DNA from: Mugil cephalus
Lineage: Eukaryota; Chordata; Actinopteri; Mugiliformes; Mugilidae
Direction: 5' to 3'
Assembly (NCBI RefSeq): GCF_022458985.1
Contig: NC_061771.1
Span: 29,934,322 to 29,998,321 of the forward strand
Length of the DNA: 64,000 nucleotides
In this document: positions 34,722-45,055 of the stretch, one piece after another
Position numbering within the stretch: position 1 is the first letter of the stretch
Layout: the number at the start of each line of letters is the position of its first letter
Position numbers and translations under genes: made by a program
The notes under the pieces: generated by a model
The model's input: only the letters and a program-made list of their open reading frames with translations
What the model was told of the DNA's origin: nothing
Database searches by the model: none

Positions 34722-34935
34722 AGGAGTGTCTACTACCACCTCCCTGTGTCTGTGTGGGTTTTCTCCAGATACTCCGGTTTCCTCCCACCTCCAAAGACAT
34801 GCTCGTTAGGCTGATTGGTGACTCTAAATTGACCGTAGGTGTCAGTGTGAATGGTTGTTTGTCTCTGTGTTAGCCCTGTGATAGACTGGAGACCTGTCCA
34901 GCGTGGACCCCCCCTCTCGCCCAATGACAGATGAG
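34722..34935 (+). repeat. Common fish interspersed repeat
   Basis: Contains GGTTTCCTCCCACCTCCAAA, GACATGC, GGTGACTCTAAATTGACCG and CCAGCGTGGACCCC. This arrangement is a very common teleost interspersed repeat that I cannot place confidently in a superfamily. It lies in the intron between Ig and TM exons. Confidence 0.6.
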
Positions 34936-35029
34936 ATGAAATAGTTAAAATATATAACCAGTTATTGATACTCATCCCATAGGGGAATATCGAGCCATTA
35001 GCACACATCTGTTATTGGTCATTTCAAAC

Positions 35030-35480
35030 TGGTATGTTTTCCAAACCAAGTGAAAGTTGCTAAGGTCATTCCGCTACACAAACCTGGGAGAAAACACAAC
35101 TTTACAAACCACAGACGTGTCTTAATACTACAGCAACTCTCAAAAAAAGAATGGATACATTTTTGAAAGAAAAAAAAATATTTTCTGAAAGTCAGTATGG
35201 GTTTAGTATCAACATTACAGGCAACAATGGAATGAAAAATAAAGAAAAAAGGAACACGGATAGGATTATTCATCAATTTCAAAAATGTGTTTGATACAGT
35301 TAACCATAACATACTGTTCAATATGAGATAAGGGGACTGTTTTCAGAGTTATATGAACGGGCGACAACAGTTCGTAAATTTGGGTAATCACTGCTCTATT
35401 TGGACATTGCTTGTGGTGTCCTCCAGGGGTCAGTATTGGGCCCCAACTTGTTTATCCTTTACATTTATGATAAGTGGAAA
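35030..35480 (+). pseudogene. L2/Rex-like LINE reverse transcriptase fragment
   Basis: Broken plus-strand frames: K-V-A-K-V-I-P-L-H-K-P-G, S-E-S-Q-Y-G-F, a F-D-T-V-N-H-N-I-L type palm motif near 35290-35310, R-Q-Q-F-V-N-L-G, and the S-V-L-G-P-type turn near 35430. Inserted in the CD22-like intron. Confidence 0.65.
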
Positions 35481-35586
35481 CATTATAAATGGGGAAATGA
35501 AAAAAGAAAAACAAATGGTTTGACTGGAATAAATTAATGTTATTTGGCAAAAACACAGTAAACACAAAGGTGTGAATAGAAATCGA

Positions 35587-36090
35587 TGGGGTTGAGCGAG
35601 AGAAGAGAGACCTGCAAGTTGTATTTCTAGACCTGGCTAAAGCATTTGGTTCAGTACCTCACTGATTGTTATGAGAAGCTTTTCATTTTTTTAGAGTTCC
35701 AGCCAGTATCAAAGGTCTAGTCAAAGCATATTTTGCAGATATACAGCTCTGCTTCACCACAGCAGAGAATACTACAGCATGAGAGCAGCTGGACGTAGGC
35801 ATCATGGCAGGGTGTACAGTCTCTCCACTAGCCTTTACAATGGCAATGGAGGTGATTAATAGGGCCTCGAAATGGGTGGTAGGTGGAGAAAAGCTGCATG
35901 GAGGGGCTTCATCTCCCGCAATTAGGGCCTATATGGATGACATGACGACTGTGACGTCAGCTGCTCCATGTACTAGCAGACTGCTGGATAAGATAAACAG
36001 CAACTTGCAGTGGGCTAGGATGAAAGTGAAGCCGAATAAGTCTCAGAGTATCTCAGTTATTAAAGCAAAGATAGTAAATAAGAGGACTGT
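35587..36090 (+). pseudogene. Non-LTR reverse transcriptase with Y-M-D-D box
   Basis: The first part gives D-L-Q-V-V-F-L-D-L-A-K-A-F (about 35610-35650). The 35804-36090 frame reads M-A-G-C-T-V-S-P-L-A-F and A-Y-M-D-D-M-T-T, the catalytic box of a reverse transcriptase, then W-A-R-M-K-V-K-P-N-K-S. It differs from the CR1/L2-like copies, which read F-A-D-D. The clade is uncertain. It runs straight into the Tc1 fragment at about 36085. Confidence 0.65.
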
Positions 36091-36310
36091 TGGGATTTTT
36101 CAGTGGACAGATGAGACCAAGTAGAATAGTTTGGTTTAAATGTTTTGGGCATCGTCATGTTTGGAGATGAACCAACTCTGCATTCCAGCACCAGAACCTC
36201 ATCCCTCCATGACACATGGGGGCGCTAATGTCCTGGTCTGGACCTGTTCTGCTGCATCTTCTCTTCTTCTAATTTCAGGACACAAACTTCCGCTGATGAT
36301 TTAAGTCATT
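36085..36310 (+). mobile_element. Tc1-like fragment, second copy
   Basis: Begins at GGACTGTTGGGATTTTTCAG and matches 16325-16530 closely, including the W-T-D-E-T-K stretch. Same relative place beside the second Ig exon as in array 1. Confidence 0.65.
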
Positions 36311-36398
36311 TTTATTGAAAAATGTAGAAAATTATGAAGTTGTGAAGTTGCATGTCTTCAGGGACATTAGACAAAACTTCAAAGCAAAGTAAACTCAC

Positions 36399-37045
36399 AG
36401 ACTGAAGGAGAGCGGTAATCCTCATGTCCACTGAAAGCACAGGAGACGGTGTCTCCAGGAGAAAAGTTGTCAGTCAAAGTAGAAGTTTGCTGTGTCCTGA
36501 TTCTCTGTTGGTTCTTGAACCAGACGTAAAGACGACCAGCTGGACTGCAGCTGCTGAGACACTTGAGCTCTGCCTCAGTTTGAGACTGATGGACTGATAT
36601 TATTCTGGTCACCTGCACCGCAGAGCTGCACATGACAACACAACAGTAATGTCACATCTGTTTAAATACACAATGCACAGATACATCCACCTACACAGTT
36701 AGAGTTCATCAGTACCTGTGACAGTCAGAGTTGTTCCAGTAAAACACTTCTCCATTCAAACCGTTGTGTCTTGAATTTGTAAGTGATACTCAGATGAATC
36801 ACTCTCTGTCAGGTTAGTGATTCACAGAGTGGATCTTCCTGTCTCTGGTTCAAGGACCTGAACACGACCTGAATACTGGGAGTCTTTACTCAGGTCCTCA
36901 GGCTGTGAGGGATTCATCCACTGACGACTACGATCAGGACTGAACCAGAACTTTGACTCAGCATCATAATAATAATAATGACTGTATGTGGAGGAAATGT
37001 CCACTGATGAACCTTTGATGGCACAGATGCTTCTGTCAGTGTAAG
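36399..37045 (-). pseudogene. CD22-like Ig exons, array 2
   Basis: Near-duplicate of 16645-17324. The V-type exon covers 37045-36716. Here the Cys codon that is TGA in array 1 is intact (S-I-C-A-I-K-G), but the 5' end of the exon is lost at 37045, where sequence unrelated to array 1 begins. The second-domain exon is 36625-36399. It is one base shorter (227 nt) because an A is missing in its first codons. Another shift lies near 36780. Four TAT codons make a poly-Tyr loop, against five in array 1. The TM and tail exons of the same orientation follow at 34677-33917, so this was probably one gene before the LINE insertions. Confidence 0.78.
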
Positions 37046-37699
37046 TTGTGAAGGAGGATATTTTCCTCTCCTTCACCCGGATCTTTATAAACGTTGGAAA
37101 GGGTAGTTCACCTACGCACAAATCACACGACAATCTCTCATGTTTTGGATATTGATTTGGTACACAGAGATAGATATTGATTTCAGCGTGAGGCTTTGGT
37201 CAGTTCACCTTAGGGTAAAAAGAACCAAAAGCCCCACTTCAGGGATCGTACAGTGACCTTATTTACCTAGACTCCGCCCATAAGACAATGGGGAGGAGTA
37301 CTGCCTCTCATGTGATCAGTGAGTTTCTATGTGTAGCCAATTAGCTTCATCTGGTCTCCAGCAAGTGAGATATCAGGGTGTGATGTGTCCTAGTCTGTGA
37401 GCAAGCTGTAGCAAAGCAATAGACAACGATTGTTATGGTGAGATAGCGTAAATAACTTGAAGTAACTTCCTGATTCTTCCCAAGGTGATACACAGGCTGA
37501 AGGCCTTATTAACCCCTTTAAAACCCAACAACGATAAGATTTTTTTTCAGTACCTGCATTGCTCAATAAATTCATTTATTTATTCTGTGAAAATAAAACC
37601 ACACATAAATGTAAAAACAATGAGAATATAAAATGTATCCCTATTAATGACCTTTTACTTTTAACCTGTGATATCAGCCAGTGCAGTGGAGTTTGTTTG

Positions 37700-38290
37700 T
37701 AAATAGACTGAGAGCAGAACTGAACCACCCCAACCAAAGTCTGCACAACAACAAAGTCTGATTGATTACAGTCTCCTTTGATGAGGACAGGCTCGGGGTG
37801 CACCCTCGTTCTCCTAAAGTCCACCACCATCTCCTCGGTCTTGGTGGTGTTGAGGAGCAGGTGGTTGGAGTCGCACCATGTCACAAAGTCCTCGATCAGT
37901 TCTCTGTACTCCTCCTGTTCAACCTTGATACAACTGATGATAGCCGTGTCGTCTGCAAACGTTTGTACATGGCAGAGCTCTGAGATGTACCTAAAGTCTG
38001 ATGTGTACAGGGTGAACAGGACCGGAGAAAGCACAGATTGTTGTGGTGCTGCTGTGCTGCCGACCATAGTGTCAGATCTGCAGTCCCCCAGTCGCACATA
38101 CTGAGGTCTGTCTGTCAGGTAGTCTGTGATCCAAGTCACCAGGTGTGATTCCACTCCCATCTCTGTCAGTTTGTCCTTGAGGACCAGAGGCTGGATGGTG
38201 TTGAAGGCACTGAAGGAAATCCAAAAATGGAATCTTCACAGCACCAATTCCTCTGTCCAGGTGAGAGAGGGACCGGTGAGTTTTTCTTGA
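37700..38290 (-). pseudogene. CR1/L2-like LINE reverse transcriptase, distinct family member
   Basis: Minus-strand frame 38160-37576: M-G-V-E-S-H-L-V-T-W-I-T-D-Y-L, P-Q-Y-V-R-L-G, V-L-S-P-V-L-F-T-L-Y-T and the catalytic F-A-D-D-T-A-I, then H-L-L-L-N. S-A-F-N-T-I-Q-P is encoded just upstream (about 38215-38195). It is related to, but clearly not a copy of, the LINE at 49746-51440. Truncated after about 37740. Confidence 0.78.
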
Positions 38291-38299
38291 AAGTTTTAG

Positions 38300-38640
38300 T
38301 CACTGAAATTTATTTTAAATAAATAGAAAAGTTCACATTTAATGCACAAACTAAAACATACAAATAAGACTCTTGAAGAATTCAAAGAGTTGACAGACTG
38401 ACACCGTCGTCTTATAACAACAGAATGGCTGGATTTACGACTTTATCATAAATCGTTCTCGGCAATAAAATGGAATCAATAATTAACAGTGCGATCAAAA
38501 ACAAGTCCTGATCAGTGTCAATCATTAATTTGTGTTTACCTCAGACAATCACAAATGTATTTATTTGCACACAGTGTCCACTTCATTAGGTACACCAGAA
38601 CCATTTTTTTTTCCATTCATGAAACACCTCTGCATTAAAC
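38300..38640. other. No gene recognised
   Basis: AT-rich. CACTTCATTAGGTACACCA near 38580-38600 is a word common in fish Tc1-related repeats, otherwise nothing supported. Confidence 0.35.
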
Positions 38641-39190
38641 CAGATTGGTGTGTCTTTATTAACAGGTTATGTACCTCAGTCTTTAAAGATTGCTGTTATT
38701 GAAAATGAACTGAAGACCAATATCGGACCTTCCTTTTGTGACCATTTAAGCAGTAAATGGTTTGAAGAGTTTCAGGTTTTAGAGTTGACCATGGAACACA
38801 AACAGCTCCAGTTAAATGTACTAACAAATCTCCTCATGGCTTTAGACAATGGACTTGTCTCTGTCCTCGTCCTGTTAGATGCTGCATTTGACTCTGTTGA
38901 TCACGATGTTTTACTACAGAGACTTGACCTTGGCAGGGTGGTTTGGCTCAGCCTTAGAGATGGGCAAAGCGCTCGGTCACTCGGGAGGAGCTCAGAGTAG
39001 AACCGCTGCTCCTCCACGTCGAGAGAAGTCAGTTGAGGTGGTTTGGGCATCTGGTAAGGATGCCTCCCAGACGCCTCCCATTAGAGGGTTCTGGGCAGGT
39101 CCCCCCTGGAAGGAGGCCCAGGACATGATAGAAGGATTATATCTCCTGTCTGACCTGGGAGTTCCTCCAGAGGTTCATTTAAGGTTCGCA
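38641..39190 (+). pseudogene. LINE fragments (L2/Rex-like palm and 3' repeat)
   Basis: Frames give T-G-Y-V-P-Q-S-L-K-I-A-V-I, then L-L-D-A-A-F-D-S-V-D-H-D-V-L-L (about 38870-38915, the palm motif). From about 38935 the sequence switches to a different repeat with R-T-A-A-P-P-R-R-E and G-K-D-A-S-Q-T-P-P, a common fish LINE-associated segment. Two unrelated pieces are joined here. Confidence 0.6.
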
Positions 39191-39769
39191 GATTTAGAGT
39201 TATGAAGGTAGGTTGGGTTCAGGTTCAAAGTTTAGCAACGGCTGCTTTATACTATGATAACAAGTAATAAAACTGGTTTAATGATCCAGATTGGTTACAT
39301 TACTTTATTATTCGACCACCAAAACAAGATAAACTGTCTTTAGAAGAAAATGAAATGCAACCTATGGTTTTAGTTCCATAGTTACAGCCTCATATGGTGG
39401 ATTCTAAAAATACCCTTTATTTACCCCCAAACAATCAAAAAGGATGTTGAGCAAAAAAAGAGAAAAGAATAATGGATGATGTACAGTTCAATTCAATGGT
39501 TTACGAAACCACAACTGCATTATGCGAAAACACATTTATTTTGTTTATTTTTTATTTTTGTGTATTTTGTGAGCCTGGGCCTGAGAAAGACCCCAAAGTG
39601 TTTCATATCTGTTGCGGTCCAGGCCAGGTAAGCATGAAGCCCAAGAGAGACGGGGGAGCTGGATTTAAATGATGGGGCGTTGGAAAAGGAGAAGAACTGA
39701 GTGAAAACTGGACGTCCAACCTGAGGCATCTGGTATTAACTCCAACCTGCACTAAAAACTTTAATTTAA
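39191..39769. other. No gene recognised
   Basis: A short plus frame at 39472-39672 has no known domain. The finTRIM copy 3 flank begins near 39765. Confidence 0.35.
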
Positions 39770-40153
39770 AGTGTCATGATGTTCAGACTTTGGCCTAAAT
39801 TGATTTGATTTGTTTGCTGTGGCTCAGTTGTTCATTTCAAGCTTTGATTAAAATGTTAAACAATAGAAATGAAATAAACAGTGAAGGATAAAATCACATT
39901 TCAACACACAAATCATTCATAATTGTTGAATTAGAACAAAATAAAAGACTTCCCTTCACTACTGCCGACCAGGAAATAAACACAGTCCCTCCTTCTTTGT
40001 CACGTGTTTAGTTTATGATGCAACTGTTGATCCAGGTTCAAATCTGCAGCTACTTTCCTGCTCTGAAACATTTTTCTTTTCCTGCTATGAAGTGAAGCAG
40101 TTCCTCCGTGCAGCTACAAACAAGTAAGTAGGCTCTGACCGTTTGTATTCACT

Positions 40154-40550
40154 CAGTGCGTTTACATGCACATGAAAAAAAACGAATTATTGTCTTAAGA
40201 GGAGAACTTAAGTGCATGTAAACACATTACTCCGATTAAAATCGGAGTTCTTATTATCCCATTGAGACACCCAGATAATACGATTGGAATTCGATTTTCT
40301 CTGGCATGTATACAGTGAATTGCATTTTTCAATTGGATAATATTATTATGTAACGTAATAGCTCAACTGGAAATCGGGCCGTATTAACGTGGTATTAACC
40401 TGCTGAAAAGACACGTATCGCCACCTAGTGTGGACGAAAGAGAAACAGTTATTCGATTTTCTTGCGCTGCATGTAAACTGGGACAAGGACTGTAGTAAGA
40501 AAGTCGAATGTTGGGCATAGCTGGATTAAGTTCTGCATGTAAATGCACTG
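40154..40550. mobile_element. 397-bp MITE with 3-bp target duplication
   Basis: Ends CAGTGCGTTTACATGCA and TGCATGTAAATGCACTG are inverted repeats with one mismatch in 17. ACT flanks both sides. The other copies show the uninterrupted site TATTCACTGTAGATT (22585, 52729, and with one change at 14711 reversed), so insertion, terminal repeats and target duplication are all directly visible. A 3-bp duplication fits the PIF/Harbinger group, though the usual target is TWA. Confidence 0.88.
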
Positions 40551-41008
40551 ACTGTAGATTATTTACCTGACTGATGGTAGGTCATTCATTCAGATCAGGA
40601 AATCAGATCAAATCAAGAGTTTTAACATTGGCTCCTTTAAACGTTCAAAGGTTAACGTGGAAAATCTCTTCCAGGACTCTTGGTTGTTCAGCACTAGTTA
40701 ATAAATGTCAGGATAATAAGAGCAACGTGTGTGTAACTGTAACACGTCTGTGGCGTCTATGACCATGAATGATGTGGATTTTATTGTGATTTGTTTTGTC
40801 GTCTGCTCCTCTTCCTGGAACAAGTCAGAGTCTGATAACTCCTCCCTCTTCCTGGAGCAGCTCCACTCATATTTCCTCATGTCTCCTTGTTCCCTCCCCT
40901 TTAGATCTCTACATTGAAGATGGGTGTAAGCAGCATGTGGTGAAGTGTGAGAGCTGACAGGCTCCATTCACTGTACAATCACATGTTGTTCAGATCAGAG
41001 CTCAGACT

Positions 41009-41020
41009 AGTTTCACTTCT
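41009..41020 (+). promoter_or_regulatory. IRF-like element upstream of finTRIM copy 3
   Basis: AGTTTCACTTCT, 43 bases before the ATG, identical to copies 2 and 4. Confidence 0.35.
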
Positions 41021-41062
41021 AGCAAATAGAAACTCACACAGTCGTCGACACTGAGAGGTGAA

Positions 41063-42732
41063 ATGGAGCAGAAAGGAGTTCAGCTGAACAGAAAAACCTT
41101 CTCTTGTTCCATCTGTCTGGATCCACTGAAGGATCCTGTGTCTATTCACTGTGGACACAACTACTGCATGAACTGTATTCAAAGCCACTGGGATGGAGAA
41201 GACCAGAAGGGAAACTACAGCTGCCCTCAGTGCAGGAAGACTTTCATACCGAGGCCTGTCCTGGAGAAAAACACCATGTTAGCAGGTTAGGAGCAGCTGA
41301 AGAAGACTGGACTCCAAGCTGCTCCAGCTGATCACTGCTATGCTGGACCTGAAGATGTGGCCTGTGATGTCTGCACTGGGAGGAAGCTGAAAGCCTTCAA
41401 GTCCTGTCTAAACTGTCCGGCCTCTTACTGTGAGAAACACCTCCAACCTCACTATGATGCAGCTCCATTAAAGAAACACAAGCTGGTGGAGCCCTCCAAG
41501 AAGCTCCAGGAGAACATCTGCTCTCGTCATGATAAGACGATGAAGATTTTCTGTCGTACTGATCAGCAGAGTATCTGTTATCTCTGCTCTGTGGATGAAC
41601 ATAAAGGCCACGACACAGTCTCAGCTGCAGCAGAAAGGACTGAGAAGCAGAAGGAGGTGGAGGTGATGCTAGAAAACATCCAGCAGACGATCCGGAGAGA
41701 CGCAAAGACGTGGAGCTGCTTAGACAGGAGCTGAAGGCCATGGCTCACTCTGCTGATAAAACAGTGGAGGACAGTCGGGAGATCTTCACTGAGATGATCC
41801 GTCTCCTCCAGAAAAGAAGCTCTGATGTGGAGCAGTGGTCAGATCCCAGCAGGAAACTGAAGAGAGTCGAGTCAAAGATGTTGAGGAGAAGCTGGAGCAG
41901 CAGATCACTGAGCTGGAGAGGAAAGGCTCCAAGCTGAAGCAAGCTCTTAAACACAGAGGATCACAACCAGTTTCTACACAACTACCCCTCACTGCCACCA
42001 CCCAGTGAGTCTACACACTCATCCAGCATCAAGATTCGTCCTCTGAGGAACTTTGATGGCGTGAAAGCAGCTGTGACAGAGACCAGAGAGAAACTACAGG
42101 ACATTCTGAGAGAGACATGGACAAACATCTCAGTGACAGTGACTGAAGTGGATGTTTTACTGCCACGACCAGAGCCAAAGACCAGAGATGAATTCTGGAA
42201 ATATTCATGTCAAATCACACTGGATCCAAACACAGCACACACACGTCTGTTATTATCTGAGGGGAACAGAAAAGTAACAGTAATGAAACAACCTCAGTCT
42301 TATTCTGATCATCCAGACAGATTCACTGATTATTGTCAGGTCCTGAGTAGAGAGAGTCTGACTGGACGTTGTTACAGGGAGGTGGAGAGGAGAGGAGGAG
42401 GAGTTGAAGTAGCAGTCGCATACAAGAATATCAGCAGAGCAGGGTGGTTCGATGAATCTGGATTTGGAAACAATGACAAATCTTGGTCATTACGTTGTTT
42501 AACAAACAGTTGCACATTTATCCACAACAACGTCCAAACTCGCGTCTCAGGTCCTGGTTCCTCCAGAGTAGGAGTGTACCTGGATCACAGAGCAGGTCTT
42601 CTGTCTTTCTACAGCGTCTCTGAAACCATGACTCTCCTCCACAGAGTCCAGACCACATTCACTCAGCCTCTCTATGCTGGACTTAGGTTATTTGATGTTG
42701 GAGACACTGCTGAGTTGATGAAAGTGAAATAG
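41063..42732 (+). pseudogene. finTRIM/TRIM16-like E3 ligase, copy 3 (frameshifted)
   Basis: ATG at 41063 with [20 protein letters not shown]. The RING is complete, but bases missing near 41286 end the first frame at 75 residues. B-box and coiled-coil frame 41357-41734 has B-box 2 with all ligands (I-C-Y-L-C). Further one-base losses lie near 41692 and 41836. The B30.2 frame 42061-42732 is open for 223 codons to the natural stop. In it the usual W-E-V-E-W is R-E-V-E-R, both Trp codons having changed TGG to AGG. This is the most complete B30.2 of the four copies. Without the shifts it would be a RING-type ligase of about 550 residues, usual for the family. Confidence 0.88.
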
Positions 42733-43929
42733 ACAGAAGTCTCTTCAGGGACAGTTGGTTAAAATGTGTCTTCTAGTCTCCAGGTGATTTGGTCTCCATG
42801 GTTGTAGCTGAGAGCTCATTGTTGTGTCATGTCTTCACTGCTCAGAGATCAGCTGTCAGTCACACTTTGTGGGCGGTACTTTGTGGTCTCCTGGTTTGTT
42901 GTTTGCTTGATGTTGGACTTTGTTTGGGTGGCGCTCCTTCCTGTTTCTGTTTAGCCACGGAGGCTCTCACTGCTCACCATGACTTTGATTCACATAAACT
43001 GACATTTGTCCACATGAGAATCTGAACTTGTCTGTGCTCTGAACGTCTCATCAACATTTGTGTTGATGTGTTTGTATTTTGTTGTTGTTGTTGTTGTTGA
43101 AATGGATGAAGAGACGAGCTCATGTCAACTGTAGTGATCATGATCATCATCAATTAGGACATCAGTCATTATCTGATTGAACATAGCTGATATTCTGAGT
43201 CCAACTAACTGATTGTGTTGATGAAGTGAATCTGTGCATGAAATCACTGAACAAGAGTCATTGATCAGACTTTACTGATTTAATGGGAGAACAAACTGAA
43301 GCTTCACATGATGAATAAAGCTGCTGTTTGTCACACATGAACAAATGACCGTCTCCTGTCTTTATTCCAGGATCTCAGCATTTTGCATTTGGTTCTTTTT
43401 TTATTGAATTTTCTTTCTTTTTCTTTTTGAATCAAATAGTCCCTTAAGTTGACAGCCTTGTGTTTTCTGTTCAACTTTCTGCCATCTCTGTCTGTCTGTG
43501 TTCTCTGAGCCCTGTTTACATGGAGAAAGATGAAGCTCTTGATGAGACAATCCAGCGAAGAGTCTGACACAGGCCTTGTAGTGTTCAAACTTTTAACGTT
43601 ACATTTTCTAGTCCTTTAAATTGTGGTAATATTATATTTGCATTCAACAATGTTGCAACATTTTTCAGAATAAACCAGGTAATAATTTTACAGGTAATAA
43701 GATTTTGTTGTGAACCCAAATGTAGGAGCCATTTAATCTCACATTCAGTGTTTATTTTATGTTAATAAGTGATATAAGTATTTATGTTTTCACTATTTAG
43801 TTGAATGGTATTTGTAGTGGTGGCCCCTAGATGGCGATAACATTTCTACCTGCACAGGAAATTACATGGTCAGAGGTCACAGGTGAGGGGGGGTGGAGTT
43901 AAATGCCACAGGTGTGCATTGATTGAGGG
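42733..43929 (+). other. 3' flank / 3' UTR of finTRIM copy 3
   Basis: Closely matches 24803-26159. It has a shorter GTT repeat (43080-43100) than copy 2 (25288-25311) and an AATAAA near 43314. No additional gene. Confidence 0.6.
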
Positions 43930-44700
43930 AGAAGACACATGGATGATGTTTGCAATCGACTGTTAGCTTTAATCTGATAGCATTCGTGAATAAGCATCTG
44001 TGTTAGCGTCCATATAAGCATTGATTTGTGTTAGCATTCAACTGATTTCTATGTTCATTAATTCATCTGTTAGCATTCGTTTGTTAGCCTTTATCTGATA
44101 GCATTCGTGTATTAGCATGGATCCGTGTTAGCATCCCTATTGGCATTCATCTGTTACCATCCTTATCAGCATTCGTCTGTTAGCACCTGGGTTGGAATCT
44201 GCCTGTTAGCATACGTGTTAGCATTCTACTGATTTGTATGTTCATTAATTCATCTGTTAACATTGATAGCATTCTTGTGTTAGCAACCGTGTAAGCAGTT
44301 GTCTGTTAACATTCATCTGATTTGTATGTTAGCATCCTTGTAAGCATGCATCTGTTACCATGCGTGTTAGCATTTAACTGATTTGTATGTTTATTAATTG
44401 CTCTGCTAGCATTCGTCTGTTAGTCTTCATCTGATAGAATACTTCTGTTGGCATCCGTGTTAGCATTCGTCTGTGAACAGTCTGTGTTAGCATTCAACTG
44501 ATTTGTATGTTCATTAATTCATCTGTTAGCATCCGTTTGTTAGCCTTCTTCTGATAGCATTCGTGTATTAGCGCCCATGTTAGCATCTGTATTAGCATGG
44601 ATCCGTGTTAGCATCCTTATCAGCATTCGTCTGTTTGCACCTGGGTTGGAATCCACCTGTTAGCATACGTGTTAGCATTTAACTGATTTGTATGTTTATT
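43930..44700. repeat. GTTAGCAT minisatellite, array 3 (about 0.77 kb)
   Basis: Same words and same AACTGATTTGTATGTT spacer as array 2 but less than half the length. It breaks off at TATGTTTATT and is joined directly to the Tc1 remnant. Confidence 0.95.
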
Positions 44701-45055
44701 AAAATGTAACTCCACATGTTGAGATGTTTTTGATTGAAATAGCTTTTGCTTTCAGTAAATATGACCCTAATGCTGCAGATTAAAAATGAGCATTTTCAGT
44801 TCTTAACAACCTGTAAAATGTGATAAAACTCTGCTGTGCGTGATAATTTGGAACAGTGCATTTTAAGTTTTTCATGTTTGAAAAATACTGTTGTCATTGG
44901 GAGGTTTGTTCAGTAACATTAGAATTCATTAAACTAACGGTTGATGACGTGAAAATTATGCCGACTGTCATTTGCATTGACTATTTAGGAAAATCTGAGA
45001 CAAATATCATTTGCAAAATAATTTGGAACACAGTGTATTTATGAAGCACACTGCA
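44701..45055 (+). mobile_element. Tc1 3' remnant
   Basis: Inverted match of 8541-8885, the end of the Tc1 element beyond its transposase, with the terminal CAAAATAATTTGGAACACAG near 45013. The transposase present in the left arm is deleted here. Confidence 0.65.

Larger units (their letters stand above)
39770..41062 (+). other. finTRIM copy 3 promoter region and 5' UTR intron, with MITE
   Basis: Same flank as copies 2 and 4, with the GTAAGT donor at about 40124 and the CCCCTTTAG acceptor at about 40904, but extended by a 397-bp insertion at 40154-40550. Confidence 0.6.
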
